The notes: a model not told the origin generated them from the letters alone. DNA of 64,000 nucleotides from Candidatus Companilactobacillus pullicola (GCA_019116025.1 DXCM01000060.1:1-64000), one strand, 5' to 3'; positions 27,861 through 37,671 are shown, numbered from the stretch's first letter. A program made the numbers and translations.

Positions 27861-28712
27861 TTGGAAAAAATATTATCTACATCCGAAGGCAGTGTAAACA
27901 CAAATTTGATTGGATCAATTCACAGTGACAAGATCATTATCTTGGTTCCCGGAATTGATGGTTCAATCAGCTATTTTGATGAAATGATTCCTTATTTGAA
28001 GGATAAATATACCGTTGTTGCACTTGATTTACTTGGACAAGGCAAGTCTAGTAAAGTCAAAAGCGACAACTATACAATTGATTCTGAAGCTTGGAATATG
28101 TTAGAAGCAATTGCCCGCTTAAAGATAGTTAAACAGCTGATTATTTTTGGTTATGGCGTCGGTGGTTTGGTGGCCGTTAATATGGCTGAATTACGTGGTT
28201 TCACCATATCAAAATTAATTCTGTTAAATACTCCTGCAACTGATAAATATGCCGATATGGACGCATCGTCTTCTATGGCGGCTATTCCATTGCTCGGAAA
28301 ATTAGCTAAGTCACCGGTTAAAGCTGGTCTTTACTTTGATAAAAATTTTGACCGTAAGAGTCTTTCTAATCCTAAAATCGTTGATGAAGCTGCTAATATG
28401 GTCGACCATAAGGTTTCCAAGAAACTTCAAAAGATGCCAGTCGATTATTTGAGTGAAAAATTCTTAAATAAACGCCTGCGTACAATTAAGATTCCAACTT
28501 TGGCTATGTATTCAGATGGCGATCAAATTTTAGGTGAAAAGGGTATTAAAGATGCTAAGGCCACAATTGGTCGTGTACCTGGTTTGCAACTAGCTGATAT
28601 CAAGGGTGCAGGACACTTAGCAATGTTGGAAAAGCCTAAAGAAATCGTTGATAAAATTATTGCTTTTGACGAAGAAAAGGTTGAAAGACAACAAGTTGAT
28701 ATTGAAGAATAG
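27861..28712 (+). CDS. Alpha/beta-hydrolase fold protein lacking the serine nucleophile
   Basis: The 283-aa single-domain alpha/beta hydrolase shows LVPGIDGSISYFDEMIPYLK (oxyanion region near 31), VALDLLGQGKS near 54, the nucleophile elbow as FGYGVGGLVAV near 95, the acid SDGDQILGE near 220 and the histidine GAGHLAMLEKP near 250. In the elbow the usual Ser of GxSxG is Gly, so ordinary esterase chemistry is not expected. Acid and histidine are kept. The start is TTG at 27861 behind AGAGG. It stands alone before a terminator. It could be a non-catalytic member or one with another mechanism. Confidence 0.75.
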   Translation: MEKILSTSEGSVNTNLIGSIHSDKIIILVPGIDGSISYFDEMIPYLKDKYTVVALDLLGQGKSSKVKSDNYTIDSEAWNMLEAIARLKIVKQLIIFGYGVGGLVAVNMAELRGFTISKLILLNTPATDKYADMDASSSMAAIPLLGKLAKSPVKAGLYFDKNFDRKSLSNPKIVDEAANMVDHKVSKKLQKMPVDYLSEKFLNKRLRTIKIPTLAMYSDGDQILGEKGIKDAKATIGRVPGLQLADIKGAGHLAMLEKPKEIVDKIIAFDEEKVERQQVDIEE

Positions 28713-28738
28713 TACTCCTTTTAGGGGGTGCTTTTTTA
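28711..28738 (+). terminator. Terminator after the alpha/beta-hydrolase gene
   Basis: AGTACTCC pairs with GGGGTGCT (two G-U pairs), followed by a T-run. The stem begins within the stop codon. Confidence 0.65.
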
Positions 28739-28821
28739 GTCTTTACTAGTTTTAAAAAAGTGCCGAATTCTGGTTATAGGAGCCCACTTATTGATATATT
28801 GGTTTTACTACAATGCCGACT

Positions 28822-28870
28822 AAAAAAGAGATACGATCTGTCCAGATTGAACAGGTGGTATCTCTTTTTA
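28822..28870. terminator. Bidirectional terminator
   Basis: AAAAAGAGATAC pairs with GTATCTCTTTTT around an inner CTGT/ACAG stem. On the minus strand it overlaps the stop codon of the next gene. Confidence 0.85.
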
Positions 28871-29386
28871 ATTGGAAACCTTTACTGGTTTAATTAGATT
28901 ACGGTGTTTTTGAGAACTGGCAACAAGAATATATTTCTTGCCATCTTTATAGACGAATTGAATGACATCATCATTATTGTGTAATTTCTTTGCCTCATCA
29001 GAAATGATTTTTTGAATTGAAGCAATGTAGAGTTGTTGATCACGAGAAGATTTATCGTTTTGAACCGCTTCGTAAGTTGTTTTGAGATATTTCTGAGTTT
29101 GCGTGTCAGTCAAAATAACTAGAATGACTGTATGTGGATTCTTGCCATTCTTATCATTGATATTGTCCTCTTGTTTAATTGTGGCAATCTTGCCATTACC
29201 GTTGAATTTTTGATCCAGATTTTTTTTGAGCTGAGTATATTCGACTTTAGGTTTAGTCTGACTGGAAGTGGATTTGTTAGAAGTTCTGAGTGTGAAAAAA
29301 GAAAGTACAGCAGCAAAAATCACGACACCGATAATAGCAATAACCAGGTATTTGATTTTTATGGGTTCACGATAATTTTTATGCAT
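28868..29386 (-). CDS. Membrane-anchored protein of unknown function
   Basis: The 172 aa start with a short basic cytoplasmic end (MHKNYREPIKIK), one membrane helix (YLVIAIIGVVIFAAVLSFF), and an outside Ser/Thr/Lys linker. The soluble domain of about 115 residues has alternating strands (PHTVILVILTDTQTQKYLKT, VIQFVYKDGKKYILVASSQK). I do not recognise a family. AGGGG lies seven bases before the ATG. It faces the nicotinamidase-like gene divergently, with about 150 bases between. Confidence 0.65.
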   Translation of the reverse strand: MHKNYREPIKIKYLVIAIIGVVIFAAVLSFFTLRTSNKSTSSQTKPKVEYTQLKKNLDQKFNGNGKIATIKQEDNINDKNGKNPHTVILVILTDTQTQKYLKTTYEAVQNDKSSRDQQLYIASIQKIISDEAKKLHNNDDVIQFVYKDGKKYILVASSQKHRNLIKPVKVSN

Positions 29387-29536
29387 ATTAAGACCCCTAA
29401 TTCTTTGATTAGGGAAATTATACCATGATTACGATGATCGGTTTTTATAATCAAGGAGCGAATGAATTGACTTAATCAAAAAGATTTTGAATAATCGCAG
29501 TGTACACAAATAACAAGAGGAAAGTAGGAGAATGTG

Positions 29537-30094
29537 ATGTCTTCACACCAAGCTTTATTAGTTATTGACTATACAAACGATTTTGTCGCTGACAAAGGAG
29601 CTTTGACCACGGGTAAGCCAGGACAGAAAATTGAATCTGCAATCGTTGATTTAGCGGATAAAATGTATCAAGAGGGTGACTGGGTTTGGTTCCCAACCGA
29701 TGTTCATAAGCCTAATGATATTTATCATCCTGAAACCAAGTTATTCCCAACTCATAATGTTCGTGGGACTTGGGGACGTGAACTATACGGTGGTGTAAAA
29801 GACTGGTATGAACAGTTTAATGATGGTGAGAAAGTTAAACTATTCGATAAGACCCGTTATAGCGCCTTTGCTGGAACAGATTTGGATCTTCGATTACGAG
29901 AAAGAAAGATTGATACATTGCATTTAGTTGGTGTTTGTACAGATATTTGTGTCTTACATACAGCAGTTGATGCTTATAATTTAAATTACAAAATAGTTGT
30001 TCATGAAAAAGGAGTAGCTTCATTCGACCAAGCGGGGCATGAATGGGCATTGAATCATTTTAAAACCTGCTTAGGAGCAGAAGTTATAGATTAG
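29537..30094 (+). CDS. Isochorismatase-fold cysteine hydrolase (nicotinamidase-like)
   Basis: The 185 aa carry the catalytic triad of the family: Asp in VIDYTNDFVADKGAL near 10, Lys in LFDKTRYSAFAGT near 107, and Cys in GVCTDICVLHTAVDAYN near 140. FPTDVHKPND with its metal-site-like Asp/His near 54 supports nicotinamidase (nicotinamide to nicotinate, NAD salvage) over isochorismatase. I chose the ATG at 29537, six bases after AGGAG; a GTG directly before it is possible. It stands alone and ends near a terminator shared with kup. Confidence 0.85.
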   Translation: MSSHQALLVIDYTNDFVADKGALTTGKPGQKIESAIVDLADKMYQEGDWVWFPTDVHKPNDIYHPETKLFPTHNVRGTWGRELYGGVKDWYEQFNDGEKVKLFDKTRYSAFAGTDLDLRLRERKIDTLHLVGVCTDICVLHTAVDAYNLNYKIVVHEKGVASFDQAGHEWALNHFKTCLGAEVID

Positions 30095-30111
30095 AGAGCA
30101 ATTGTATAGAA

Positions 30112-30156
30112 ATAAAAAACGGGCAGTTATTCCAATAATGGAGTCACTGCCTGTTT
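30112..30156. terminator. Terminator between convergent genes (kup side strongest)
   Basis: AAACGGGCAGT pairs with ACTGCCTGTTT, with an inner ATTCC/GGAGT stem. The U-run is on the minus strand, directly after the kup stop. Confidence 0.85.
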
Positions 30157-30161
30157 GCGTA

Positions 30162-32189
30162 TTACAGCTTTATCTTGATGCTATTTTTAAGCTTTTTTTC
30201 AGTTAAATATTGGTCTGTTTGAATACCTAAGAATAGAGGAACTTTCTCTTCTACCACATCACTGAACTCCAATCCGTACCAAAGTGAAGGCGAAATTGTA
30301 ATGTTCTGCAATAGTAGTCGTCCACCAATCAAGAATCGGTCAAGGCTGTTCATTTGTTCCTGAGCACCTAAATCTTGGAATTGCTGGTTTTGAATGATGA
30401 ATTTGAAAGAACCGACATGACGGTCAGGAACCATGGAATATGTTGGAGTCTGATCATCGATGATGTCGCGTTCTATTAAGGCATTGATGATTTGTCTGAT
30501 GTAAATATTAACGTGTTGAGATTTTTTAAATCCAAGATTTAATTTAACGTTAACGACATTTCTAGTATGCATCATATCAACGCTGTAATTACATTCATAA
30601 GGAGCATTAGTTTGATCAACGGTAACAAACCAATAAACTTTGGCTCGTTTTGGAGTTTGATCCAAAATTGAATAAATTGCAGATCGTTTGATATTATAGT
30701 CGTCACCCATCTTAACCATATAAACAAGATTGGTTGCGTAATATGGAATTGATGAATCGGTGCAAAGTTTTTCCAACTGAGGAATATAGTCAAGCAAGGA
30801 GACGTTCTCACTCTCAGCTAGGTGTGCGTCACGACGTCTGTTTCCGTAATACCAAACAACCATAACGGCAAGGATTACGCAGGTGATAATAACCGTTACG
30901 TAACCGCCATGGACAAATTTAATTAAACTTGAAAGTAGGAATAAACCCTCTAGAGCAATGAAGAAAATCATAAAGATATTTGCAAAACTACGATGATTCT
31001 TCATGATCAAGAATTGATGTAGTAGGACAGTTGTCATTAGCATTGTCAATGTAATAGCTAAACCATAGGCTGCTTCCATGTGTTGTGAAGAACGGAAACA
31101 CCAAACAATAGCTATCGTTACAACGCATAATATCCAGTTTATTGTTCCAATATATAATTGGCTTTCAAATTTACCAGGAAATTTTACTCTTAAACGAGGC
31201 AAAATTTTTAAACCAATGGCTTCTTGAACTAGAGTGAATGAACCAGTTATTAAAGCTTGTGAAGCTATAATTGCGGCCAAAGTTGCAATTATGATAGCAA
31301 AGACTTTAAAGTCTTCGGGCAGCATTTCATAAAATGGATTGATATTGGACATATGACTATAAGCACTGTTTTGGTAATTATTCATGATCCAGGCTGCTTG
31401 TCCAAAATAGTTTAGGATCAGCATGCTATAAACGAATGGCCAAGTAGCGTAGATATTGTGTTTTCCGACTTGCCCCATATCAGCGTATAACGCCTCAGCA
31501 CCGGTAGTTGCCAAGAAGACACTACCTAAGATAAAGATACCGACTTTATTGACAGGACTGAAGAGAACTTCGATCGCATAGACGGGTGATAGTGCTCTTA
31601 GAACCGAAAGATCATTAGACAAATTGAATAGTCCAGCAATCCCGATAAAGCCAAACCAAACGAACATGATAGGTCCAAATGAGCGTCCGATACGATCAGT
31701 TCCCGATTTTTGAATGACAAAAAGTGTTAATAGAATAACGGTAACAATGATTAGAACGGATGATTGTTTATTTGAGAAAACCCAATTTCCAAGCTGTTGA
31801 CCTTTAATACCTTCAATCGCTGAAGTAACTGTAACGGCAGGGGTCAAGGTTCCATCTGCTAAAAGAGCGGAACCACCAATTAGAGCAGGTATAATTAACC
31901 ATTTTCCTCTTGAACGGACTAAAGCATAGAGGGCGAAGATGCCGCCTTCTTTGTTGTTGTCAGCTTTCATGGCAATCAAAACATACTTGATAGTGGTGAT
32001 GAGCATTAGTGTCCAGAAAATTAATGAGACACAACCCAAAATATACTCAGGCTTGGCGTCAGCCATTGTACCTGCATCGTGTATGATGGAATTCATAACA
32101 TAAAGAGGTGAAGTTCCAATGTCACCATAAACAATACCAAGAGTGATTACCATACCTAATAAAGAAAATGGTGTCTTTCTCTTCTTCAT
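30162..32189 (-). CDS. kup: Kup family potassium transporter
   Basis: The 675-aa K+ uptake protein of the KUP/HAK/KT type has the N-terminal signature [20 protein letters not shown] near 18. About twelve membrane helices fill residues 10-440, and the C-terminal cytoplasmic domain is about 200 residues. Lactic acid bacteria KupA/KupB are inhibited by cyclic di-AMP; that is knowledge of relatives, not seen here. AAAGGAG precedes the ATG. It is monocistronic. A TATAAT (minus strand, near 32260) upstream is a probable -10. Confidence 0.95.
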   Translation of the reverse strand: MKKRKTPFSLLGMVITLGIVYGDIGTSPLYVMNSIIHDAGTMADAKPEYILGCVSLIFWTLMLITTIKYVLIAMKADNNKEGGIFALYALVRSRGKWLIIPALIGGSALLADGTLTPAVTVTSAIEGIKGQQLGNWVFSNKQSSVLIIVTVILLTLFVIQKSGTDRIGRSFGPIMFVWFGFIGIAGLFNLSNDLSVLRALSPVYAIEVLFSPVNKVGIFILGSVFLATTGAEALYADMGQVGKHNIYATWPFVYSMLILNYFGQAAWIMNNYQNSAYSHMSNINPFYEMLPEDFKVFAIIIATLAAIIASQALITGSFTLVQEAIGLKILPRLRVKFPGKFESQLYIGTINWILCVVTIAIVWCFRSSQHMEAAYGLAITLTMLMTTVLLHQFLIMKNHRSFANIFMIFFIALEGLFLLSSLIKFVHGGYVTVIITCVILAVMVVWYYGNRRRDAHLAESENVSLLDYIPQLEKLCTDSSIPYYATNLVYMVKMGDDYNIKRSAIYSILDQTPKRAKVYWFVTVDQTNAPYECNYSVDMMHTRNVVNVKLNLGFKKSQHVNIYIRQIINALIERDIIDDQTPTYSMVPDRHVGSFKFIIQNQQFQDLGAQEQMNSLDRFLIGGRLLLQNITISPSLWYGLEFSDVVEEKVPLFLGIQTDQYLTEKKLKNSIKIKL

Positions 32190-32395
32190 GGTATTCTCCT
32201 TTTTAATTAAACAAATCTTTATATAATTTATAAATTATTCATTGATTAATACGCCCCTATTATAATTGTTCAAATAATAATTAAAAATTTTAACGCTTAT
32301 TTTAAAATGTAAATTGGTATACATGAAATTAAAATCGTAATATAATACGTCAAAAATAGATAGAGACCCTATCGAATGTAAAGAATGTGATAATT

Positions 32396-33571
32396 ATGAC
32401 ACTTGATTTTATGGTTTTATCAATCATGCTAGTTTGGATAATGGTTCCAGGTATCGCGGTGTTTTATAGCGGCTTTGTACCAGAAAAAGATGTAAACAGG
32501 ATTCTCTTTAATAGCTTTTTAATGTTTGGTATAGCTGGACTTTTATGGGTGGCGATTGGATTTTCAGCTTCATTTGAAGGTAATCACCTAGGTATCATTG
32601 GTAATTTTCATCATTTATTCTTGTCGGGATTAGACTTATCGTCTACTTTTGGTGCTACGGGATTACCAACATCGGTTTATCTATTGTTTCAAATGATGTT
32701 TGCCATTTTAACGCCAGCACTTTTCCTTGGTGCAGTCGCAAGTAGAGCACGAATTAAGTTTATTGCTTTGTTTGTCATTTGTTGGTCATTATTGATTTAT
32801 TATCCATTGGCACATATCGTTTGGTCACCAAGTGGATTCCTAGCACAGTTGGGCGTTTTGGATTTTGCTGGTGGAACGGTTATTCATATCGATGCTGGAA
32901 TTACAGCGATGATTCTAGCTATTATGTTGCGTGAACCTTACAAGTACAATAACGAACATGCAAAAGGGAACACGATGTGGATTTTGATGGGCACGGTCTT
33001 ATTATGGATCGGCTGGTATGGATTCAATGCTGGTAGTGCTTTACAGCTAAATAATCAAGCACTTAATGCCTTCTTTACAACAACAATAGCTGCTTGTTCA
33101 GCTTTGGTAATGTGGGTTATCTTGGAAAATAAATATAAATCTCACGTTACGGTCAATGGTATTTGTACAGGTAGTATCTGTGGACTAGTTGGTGTCACTC
33201 CAGGAACGGGTTACGTCACTATTTTGGGAGCATTTATCATTGGAATTATTTCGGCAATTGGCAGTTTTTACTTTATGAATTATCTTAAGTACAAATTACA
33301 TTTAAACGATTATCTGGATATTTTCGGATGTCACGGTATTAGTGGGATTATTGGCTCAATTGCTGTAGGATTATTCGCCACGAAAACAGTTAACCATAAC
33401 GTTATAACCAATGGTTTATTCTATGGTGGTGGAATGAAACTATTAGGTATTCAAGTATTGGGTGCAGTCTTTACAATTATTTTTGTATCGATCATGGCTA
33501 CAGTAATCATTATCGTTCTAAAGAAATTATTTAAAAATAATATTGGAATTAATAGAACAATTGATAATTAA
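32396..33571 (+). CDS. amtB: Ammonium transporter (Amt)
   Basis: The 391-aa membrane channel for ammonium has about eleven helices. The conserved pore histidines appear in VIHIDAGITAMILAI near 165 and FGCHGISGIIGSIAVGLF near 310, and WSLLIYYPLAHIVWSPSG near 140 is the family signature. I chose the ATG at 32396 (MTLDFMVLSIML); a GTG nine bases upstream is equally possible, as neither has a strong ribosome-binding site. The PII partner glnK, which usually follows amtB, is not adjacent; a shared terminator comes directly after. Confidence 0.92.
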   Translation: MTLDFMVLSIMLVWIMVPGIAVFYSGFVPEKDVNRILFNSFLMFGIAGLLWVAIGFSASFEGNHLGIIGNFHHLFLSGLDLSSTFGATGLPTSVYLLFQMMFAILTPALFLGAVASRARIKFIALFVICWSLLIYYPLAHIVWSPSGFLAQLGVLDFAGGTVIHIDAGITAMILAIMLREPYKYNNEHAKGNTMWILMGTVLLWIGWYGFNAGSALQLNNQALNAFFTTTIAACSALVMWVILENKYKSHVTVNGICTGSICGLVGVTPGTGYVTILGAFIIGIISAIGSFYFMNYLKYKLHLNDYLDIFGCHGISGIIGSIAVGLFATKTVNHNVITNGLFYGGGMKLLGIQVLGAVFTIIFVSIMATVIIIVLKKLFKNNIGINRTIDN

Positions 33572-33620
33572 AAAATAAGTGTTGAATAGGATGCAAAATC
33601 CGTTTCAACACTTATTTTTA
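33570..33620. terminator. Bidirectional terminator between amtB and the DUF1003 gene
   Basis: AAATAAGTGTTGAA pairs with TTCAACACTTATTT around GGAT/ATCC, with A and T runs on both sides. Confidence 0.9.
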
Positions 33621-34376
33621 TTTGTGGGGATGTCTAGTAGAACGGTCCGGTTGTGGTTTGTTTTCTGATTTCAACGATTGAATTTCATTTTCAATTTCAC
33701 TCAAGACTTCGATTTGCATCTTTTGAATATCCAAAATATGTGGCCACTGAACTTCATTGAGTTGATCTATCTTTTCATGAAGAATCCGAATTTCCATTTC
33801 GGATTTAGTATTAGTACGATAATCATTTTCAGAATCGAAACGGTCACGATCTGCTTGTCTGTTTTGACTCATCATGATGATAGGAGCCTGTATGGCAGCC
33901 ACACAGCTCAAAAATAGATTAAGGAGTATAAATGGATAGGGATCGAAGTTAACGCCGAAGAGGTGCACGACGTTGATTGTCATCCAAATAACAATAATAG
34001 CAGTAAAGGTGATAATAAATTGCCAGCTACCACCAAATTTTGCTACGGCATCAGCCATTTTTTGACCACGTGTTCGTTTACCGTAGACAGTGTCATTGAT
34101 ATTTTTGATAACGTAAGTATCTTTCTCGAGTTCCTTTTGGAGTTGGTCGGTCATTTGGTGATCGATTTTCAAATCTTGATCGATGGTAGTTTGCATTTTT
34201 GCGATACGTAATTTTTGCATGTCTTTGAGACAAATGAAAGAGGAGTCTTTGGCGTATTTATTAGTTTGTAGAACTTGTGCTTTTAACAGGTCGCTGAGGT
34301 CTCTTAAAAATAATCCTTCTGTAATTGTGAAACGATTGCCGCAAATGGCGCATATTTGATTTTTTTTGATTGCCAT
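33618..34376 (-). CDS. DUF1003 family membrane protein
   Basis: The 252 aa open with a likely zinc knuckle (ICAICGNRFTITEG near 8). A central DUF1003 region has two membrane helices (WQFIITFTAIIVIWMTINVV, YPFILLNLFLSCVAAIQAPI) followed by the family motif MMSQNRQADRDRFDSENDY near 170. The helical C-terminus continues NTKSEMEIRILHEKIDQL. DUF1003 proteins have no established function. The gene is alone, with repeat B1 and a terminator on its upstream side. Confidence 0.85.
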   Translation of the reverse strand: MAIKKNQICAICGNRFTITEGLFLRDLSDLLKAQVLQTNKYAKDSSFICLKDMQKLRIAKMQTTIDQDLKIDHQMTDQLQKELEKDTYVIKNINDTVYGKRTRGQKMADAVAKFGGSWQFIITFTAIIVIWMTINVVHLFGVNFDPYPFILLNLFLSCVAAIQAPIIMMSQNRQADRDRFDSENDYRTNTKSEMEIRILHEKIDQLNEVQWPHILDIQKMQIEVLSEIENEIQSLKSENKPQPDRSTRHPHK

Positions 34377-34448
34377 AGTTTACACATCCCTTGGAGTTAT
34401 TCAGGGTCAGTATATTATTTGCATGTGTGTAAAGCAATTTGTAGGTAT

Positions 34449-34491
34449 AAAAATAAGCTGGTTCCTCTTTTTCGGGGAAGCAGCTTATTTT
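34449..34491 (-). terminator. Terminator downstream of ndh and element B1
   Basis: AAAATAAGCTG and CAGCTTATTTT pair, with TTCC/GGGAA inside; the minus-strand side has five U. Transcripts of ndh would therefore carry element B1 before this stop. Confidence 0.8.
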
Positions 34492-34517
34492 GGATTACAG
34501 TATTAGTTCTATTTTTA

Positions 34518-34656
34518 AATAACCATAGTTCTATGCAATATAGTGGAAATGAGCAACTCCTTCCGGTTAAGTCAACTAATCTCTGCCGGCACTTCGTTGC
34601 CGACTGAGATTAGTAGTCTTAATCCTCGGGAGCTGAGCGCCCTTGCTTCGCTCTCT
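34518..34656 (-). repeat. Palindromic element family B, copy B1
   Basis: Read on the minus strand it begins AGAGAGCGAAGC three bases after the ndh stop. It holds a long hairpin (CTCC, ATTAAG, ACTAATCTC, GTCGGCA and their complements, tip loop ACGAAG) and ends in the family tail TTTCCACTATATTGCATAG with GAACTATGGTTATTT. Compared with B4, the stem ACTAATCTC/GAGATTAGT is ACTTTCTC/GAGAAAGT, a paired change. The rest of the 34377-34659 space holds only the terminator. Confidence 0.88.
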
Positions 34657-34659
34657 GAT

Positions 34660-35844
34660 TTAGATCGTTCCTTTTTTAATAGCTGTCTTCAATCCGGCTA
34701 TTTCCATAATTCCTCTATCTGCTGATACGTGTTTCAATAATGAAGCAATTGTACCTTTGAATTTGAGGTTCTTACTGATTTCAGCGATACCATGGTTTTG
34801 ACCTAATGATGCGACTGTACCTAATGATGTGTAAGTATATGGTTTCAAGTCTTTGCCATTTAGAGCGGCCGCAATGTTAAAGGCTGCTCCTGTTCCTTCG
34901 GATGTTGCTAATTGTCCTGTTGTTGGATATGGACGTTCTTCACCCTTAGGGATAATTGCAGAATCATCACCGATAAAGTAGGCTTCTGGATGTGCTTCTA
35001 GATTTAGGAATTCGGTTGTCATAACACGATTTCTTCTAGCTTCAATACCTGAATTTGCGATAACGTCACTACCACTTACTCCGACTGTCCAGATAATTGT
35101 GCTTCCTTCAACACTCTTTTCAGTGTCGCCATCCATGTAGACAACGGCTTGTTTGTCGATTCTCTTGATTTTGGCACCAGTCAATAGCTTGATACCGTTC
35201 TTATCTAGATAATCAACGGCGTAGCTAGCAAGGTTTTCATCAAACATTGGTAGAATTCTTGTTGCCATTTCTACACAAGTTACTTTGATTTCTGGAACAT
35301 CGTATTTTGCTTTGAGAATCTTAACGGTATCAACTAATTCACCAAGAATTTCAACTCCAGTGAATCCGGCACCACAGACGATAATACTTAAGTCTTTAGG
35401 ATCTTGTGATTCTTTATAGTTAGCAATATTTTTGTTAATTGTCTTATAAATATTTTGTGCTGTTTCCAAATCTTGAAGGATCAAGGCATTTTCACTAGCA
35501 CCTTCAAGTCCGAAGTCCTCTGAACGAAAGCCCAAAGAAACTACGATATAGTCATAAGTAATAGCCTCATGATCTGTAAATTCAACTGTTTTGTTATCTA
35601 AGTCGAGCTTAGAAACAGTTGCCTTGATGAAGTTAACATTTGAAGGTAGAACTGAACGGATATCAAAACTTACTGCATCAGCACGGTTGGTGCCGGCTGC
35701 AATAGTATGTAAAGCAGTTTTTTCTACATGCTTTTCATTTTTATCGATTAAATCAATTTGTGTTCCTGCTGGAGTGCTCTTGGCCAAATCACGAGCAGCT
35801 CTCAAGCCACCGTAACCAGCGCCTAGTACTAAAATGTGTGCCAT
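34660..35844 (-). CDS. ndh: Type II NADH dehydrogenase (NDH-2)
   Basis: The 394-aa non-proton-pumping NADH:quinone oxidoreductase passes electrons from NADH to menaquinone. The FAD fold is HILVLGAGYGGLRAARDL from residue 3 and the NADH fold is LSIIVCGAGFTGVEILGEL near 155. YFIGDDSAIIP near 290 and YPTTGQLATSEGTGAAFNIA are also conserved. The C-terminus is a membrane-binding segment. AAGGAG precedes the ATG. With menA, the polyprenyl synthase and cydABCD in this window it would form a minimal aerobic chain. Element B1 starts three bases after its stop. Confidence 0.9.
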   Translation of the reverse strand: MAHILVLGAGYGGLRAARDLAKSTPAGTQIDLIDKNEKHVEKTALHTIAAGTNRADAVSFDIRSVLPSNVNFIKATVSKLDLDNKTVEFTDHEAITYDYIVVSLGFRSEDFGLEGASENALILQDLETAQNIYKTINKNIANYKESQDPKDLSIIVCGAGFTGVEILGELVDTVKILKAKYDVPEIKVTCVEMATRILPMFDENLASYAVDYLDKNGIKLLTGAKIKRIDKQAVVYMDGDTEKSVEGSTIIWTVGVSGSDVIANSGIEARRNRVMTTEFLNLEAHPEAYFIGDDSAIIPKGEERPYPTTGQLATSEGTGAAFNIAAALNGKDLKPYTYTSLGTVASLGQNHGIAEISKNLKFKGTIASLLKHVSADRGIMEIAGLKTAIKKGTI

Positions 35845-35926
35845 AATTAACCTTCTCCTTCTGTTTCGAAATTAAATGTTTACGTTATCATTATATCTCG
35901 TACATTGATTTAGTGGTAACTATAAG

Positions 35927-37075
35927 CTACAGAGGATTCCTACTAATAGAGTGTTTTAGGAAAAATGGTGAAATAATTGTAATCAGGATAACACTGATGA
36001 TTACAGCAGAGTAATATTCTTCGGATAACAGTTTGGCACTAAACCCTATTTGACCAATGATTAGCGCCATTTCACCACGTGAAATCATTCCAGAACCAAT
36101 GACATAAGAATCCTTTAAATCAAATCCTGACAATCTAGCTCCAAAGCCGGCACCAATTAATTTTCCGAGGATACCAGTAATTGTGAAGACTAAAATTAGC
36201 CAGAAATCTTTGAGGAAACTAGTGAATTCAAGATTGAGACCAATACTGATGAAGAAAACGGGAATAAAAAGGCTATAACCAATAGCTTCAATATTGCTTC
36301 CTATTTTTTCTGTATAGTATTTAGAATTAGAGACTGCAATTCCGGCCACAAAAGCACCTAAAACAGCATCTAGTTGAACTAAATCAGCAATATAAGCCAT
36401 CACGAAACAAATTACTAATGCAAAAATAGTTTGTGCATGCGTCGCTTCAATATAATCTGCCAGGTGGATTATCTGGGGGATGATCCATTTGTGCAAAACG
36501 ACAACAAAACTACCAAAGAGAACCCAGAGTACTAGTAACATAACGATCTTTTGTACCGAAAAGTCGCCAGTTAGAGTTCCTGACATAATACTTAAAATAG
36601 AAATCGCCAAAATATCATCGACGACCGCCGCTCCTAAAATTACCGTTCCAGAGGCACTAGAAAGGTAATTGAGACTCTTAAGAACCTCAACAGAGATAGA
36701 AACAGATGTTGCCGCAAAAACGACTGAAATAAAAATACTTTCCTTGAAATTAATGCCGAATAACAGTGACGTTCCCAGTGTTAAAGCAACAGGTAGGATA
36801 ACGCCAAAAATAGCTACGGTAACGCTGGGTATGAGGTGTTTTCTGAGTAATTTTAGGTTACTTTCCAAACCAGCTAAAAACATCAATAAAATTACGCCGA
36901 TCTCAGCAAATAAGTTAACATCATTATCGGCTTTAACGATATTCAAAACACCTTTACCTAAAATAACGCCCAAAATCAATTGCCCGATAACGGCTGGCAA
37001 ATTTAGACGATTGAACACGTGACTAACAACGATTGTTAGAAATAACATCAATGCAAGCAGAGTTATAAATTCCAT
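35927..37075 (-). CDS. CPA2-type cation/proton antiporter
   Basis: The 382-aa membrane protein has about twelve to thirteen helices. NLPAVIGQLILGVILGKGVL near 27 and GVILLMFLAGLESNLKLL near 60 are typical of the monovalent cation:proton antiporter-2 family (NapA/KefB-like). AAVVDDILAISILSIM near 150 carries the paired aspartates of the ion-binding site, favouring an electrogenic Na+/H+ type. There is no regulatory TrkA-N domain. A TetR gene lies eight bases upstream in the same operon and probably controls it. Confidence 0.88.
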   Translation of the reverse strand: MEFITLLALMLFLTIVVSHVFNRLNLPAVIGQLILGVILGKGVLNIVKADNDVNLFAEIGVILLMFLAGLESNLKLLRKHLIPSVTVAIFGVILPVALTLGTSLLFGINFKESIFISVVFAATSVSISVEVLKSLNYLSSASGTVILGAAVVDDILAISILSIMSGTLTGDFSVQKIVMLLVLWVLFGSFVVVLHKWIIPQIIHLADYIEATHAQTIFALVICFVMAYIADLVQLDAVLGAFVAGIAVSNSKYYTEKIGSNIEAIGYSLFIPVFFISIGLNLEFTSFLKDFWLILVFTITGILGKLIGAGFGARLSGFDLKDSYVIGSGMISRGEMALIIGQIGFSAKLLSEEYYSAVIISVILITIISPFFLKHSISRNPL

Positions 37076-37083
37076 ATCGACCC

Positions 37084-37671
37084 CTATTCTTTTTTGATGC
37101 CATTGATGAAAATATTGATAACAGTGTTGAGGTTAGCAATATTACGCTTCCTTTTGGCATCGTTATATTCAATGTAAGGCAGTAACATTGTTAGAAAAGT
37201 TCCGACTTGAACGGGAATGGCTAAATCAGAACGTAGTTCACTTTTATGCGATTGGAAAATGTTGAATAGAACCTTGTAATAACCGCCATCCCAGTTATTG
37301 TTAAGGCTAGTTCTTTCTTCAACAGTAAAGAAATTCTCAATATCATTGCGCATAACAAAGTAATTGATTCTGAAGTTCTCTATCATGTATTTTGACATAT
37401 GATTCAGTAGTTCTTCAAATGGCAAGTCTTTAGTTTTACTATATTCTTCCAACAAATTCTTACTAAAGTTGTTGACAGAATACTCGATAGCCTTGATATA
37501 GAGCACTTTCTTATTCTTGTAGTAATGATACATATTTGGTTGAGTAATATTTAATTCTTGAGCAATCTTACGCGTAGATGTAGCTTGATATCCTTGTGAA
37601 AGGAACATTTTGGCAGCAACTTGTAAAATCGCGTTCTTAGTATTCTCAGCTTGTTGATCACGTACATTCAT
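37084..37671 (-). CDS. TetR family transcriptional regulator
   Basis: The 195 aa start with the TetR helix-turn-helix (NAILQVAAKMFLSQGYQATS, then TRKIAQELNITQPNMYHYYKNK) and continue with a helical ligand and dimer domain of no recognised subtype. Only eight bases separate it from the antiporter gene. Autoregulation of this operon is likely, but no clear inverted repeat stands out in the 90 bases before the start. Confidence 0.9.
   Translation of the reverse strand: MNVRDQQAENTKNAILQVAAKMFLSQGYQATSTRKIAQELNITQPNMYHYYKNKKVLYIKAIEYSVNNFSKNLLEEYSKTKDLPFEELLNHMSKYMIENFRINYFVMRNDIENFFTVEERTSLNNNWDGGYYKVLFNIFQSHKSELRSDLAIPVQVGTFLTMLLPYIEYNDAKRKRNIANLNTVINIFINGIKKE

Noticed and set aside
32396-33571. 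Loss of glnK beside amtB as a special finding
   Set aside because: Many lactobacilli carry amt without an adjacent PII gene; it is noted in the feature only.
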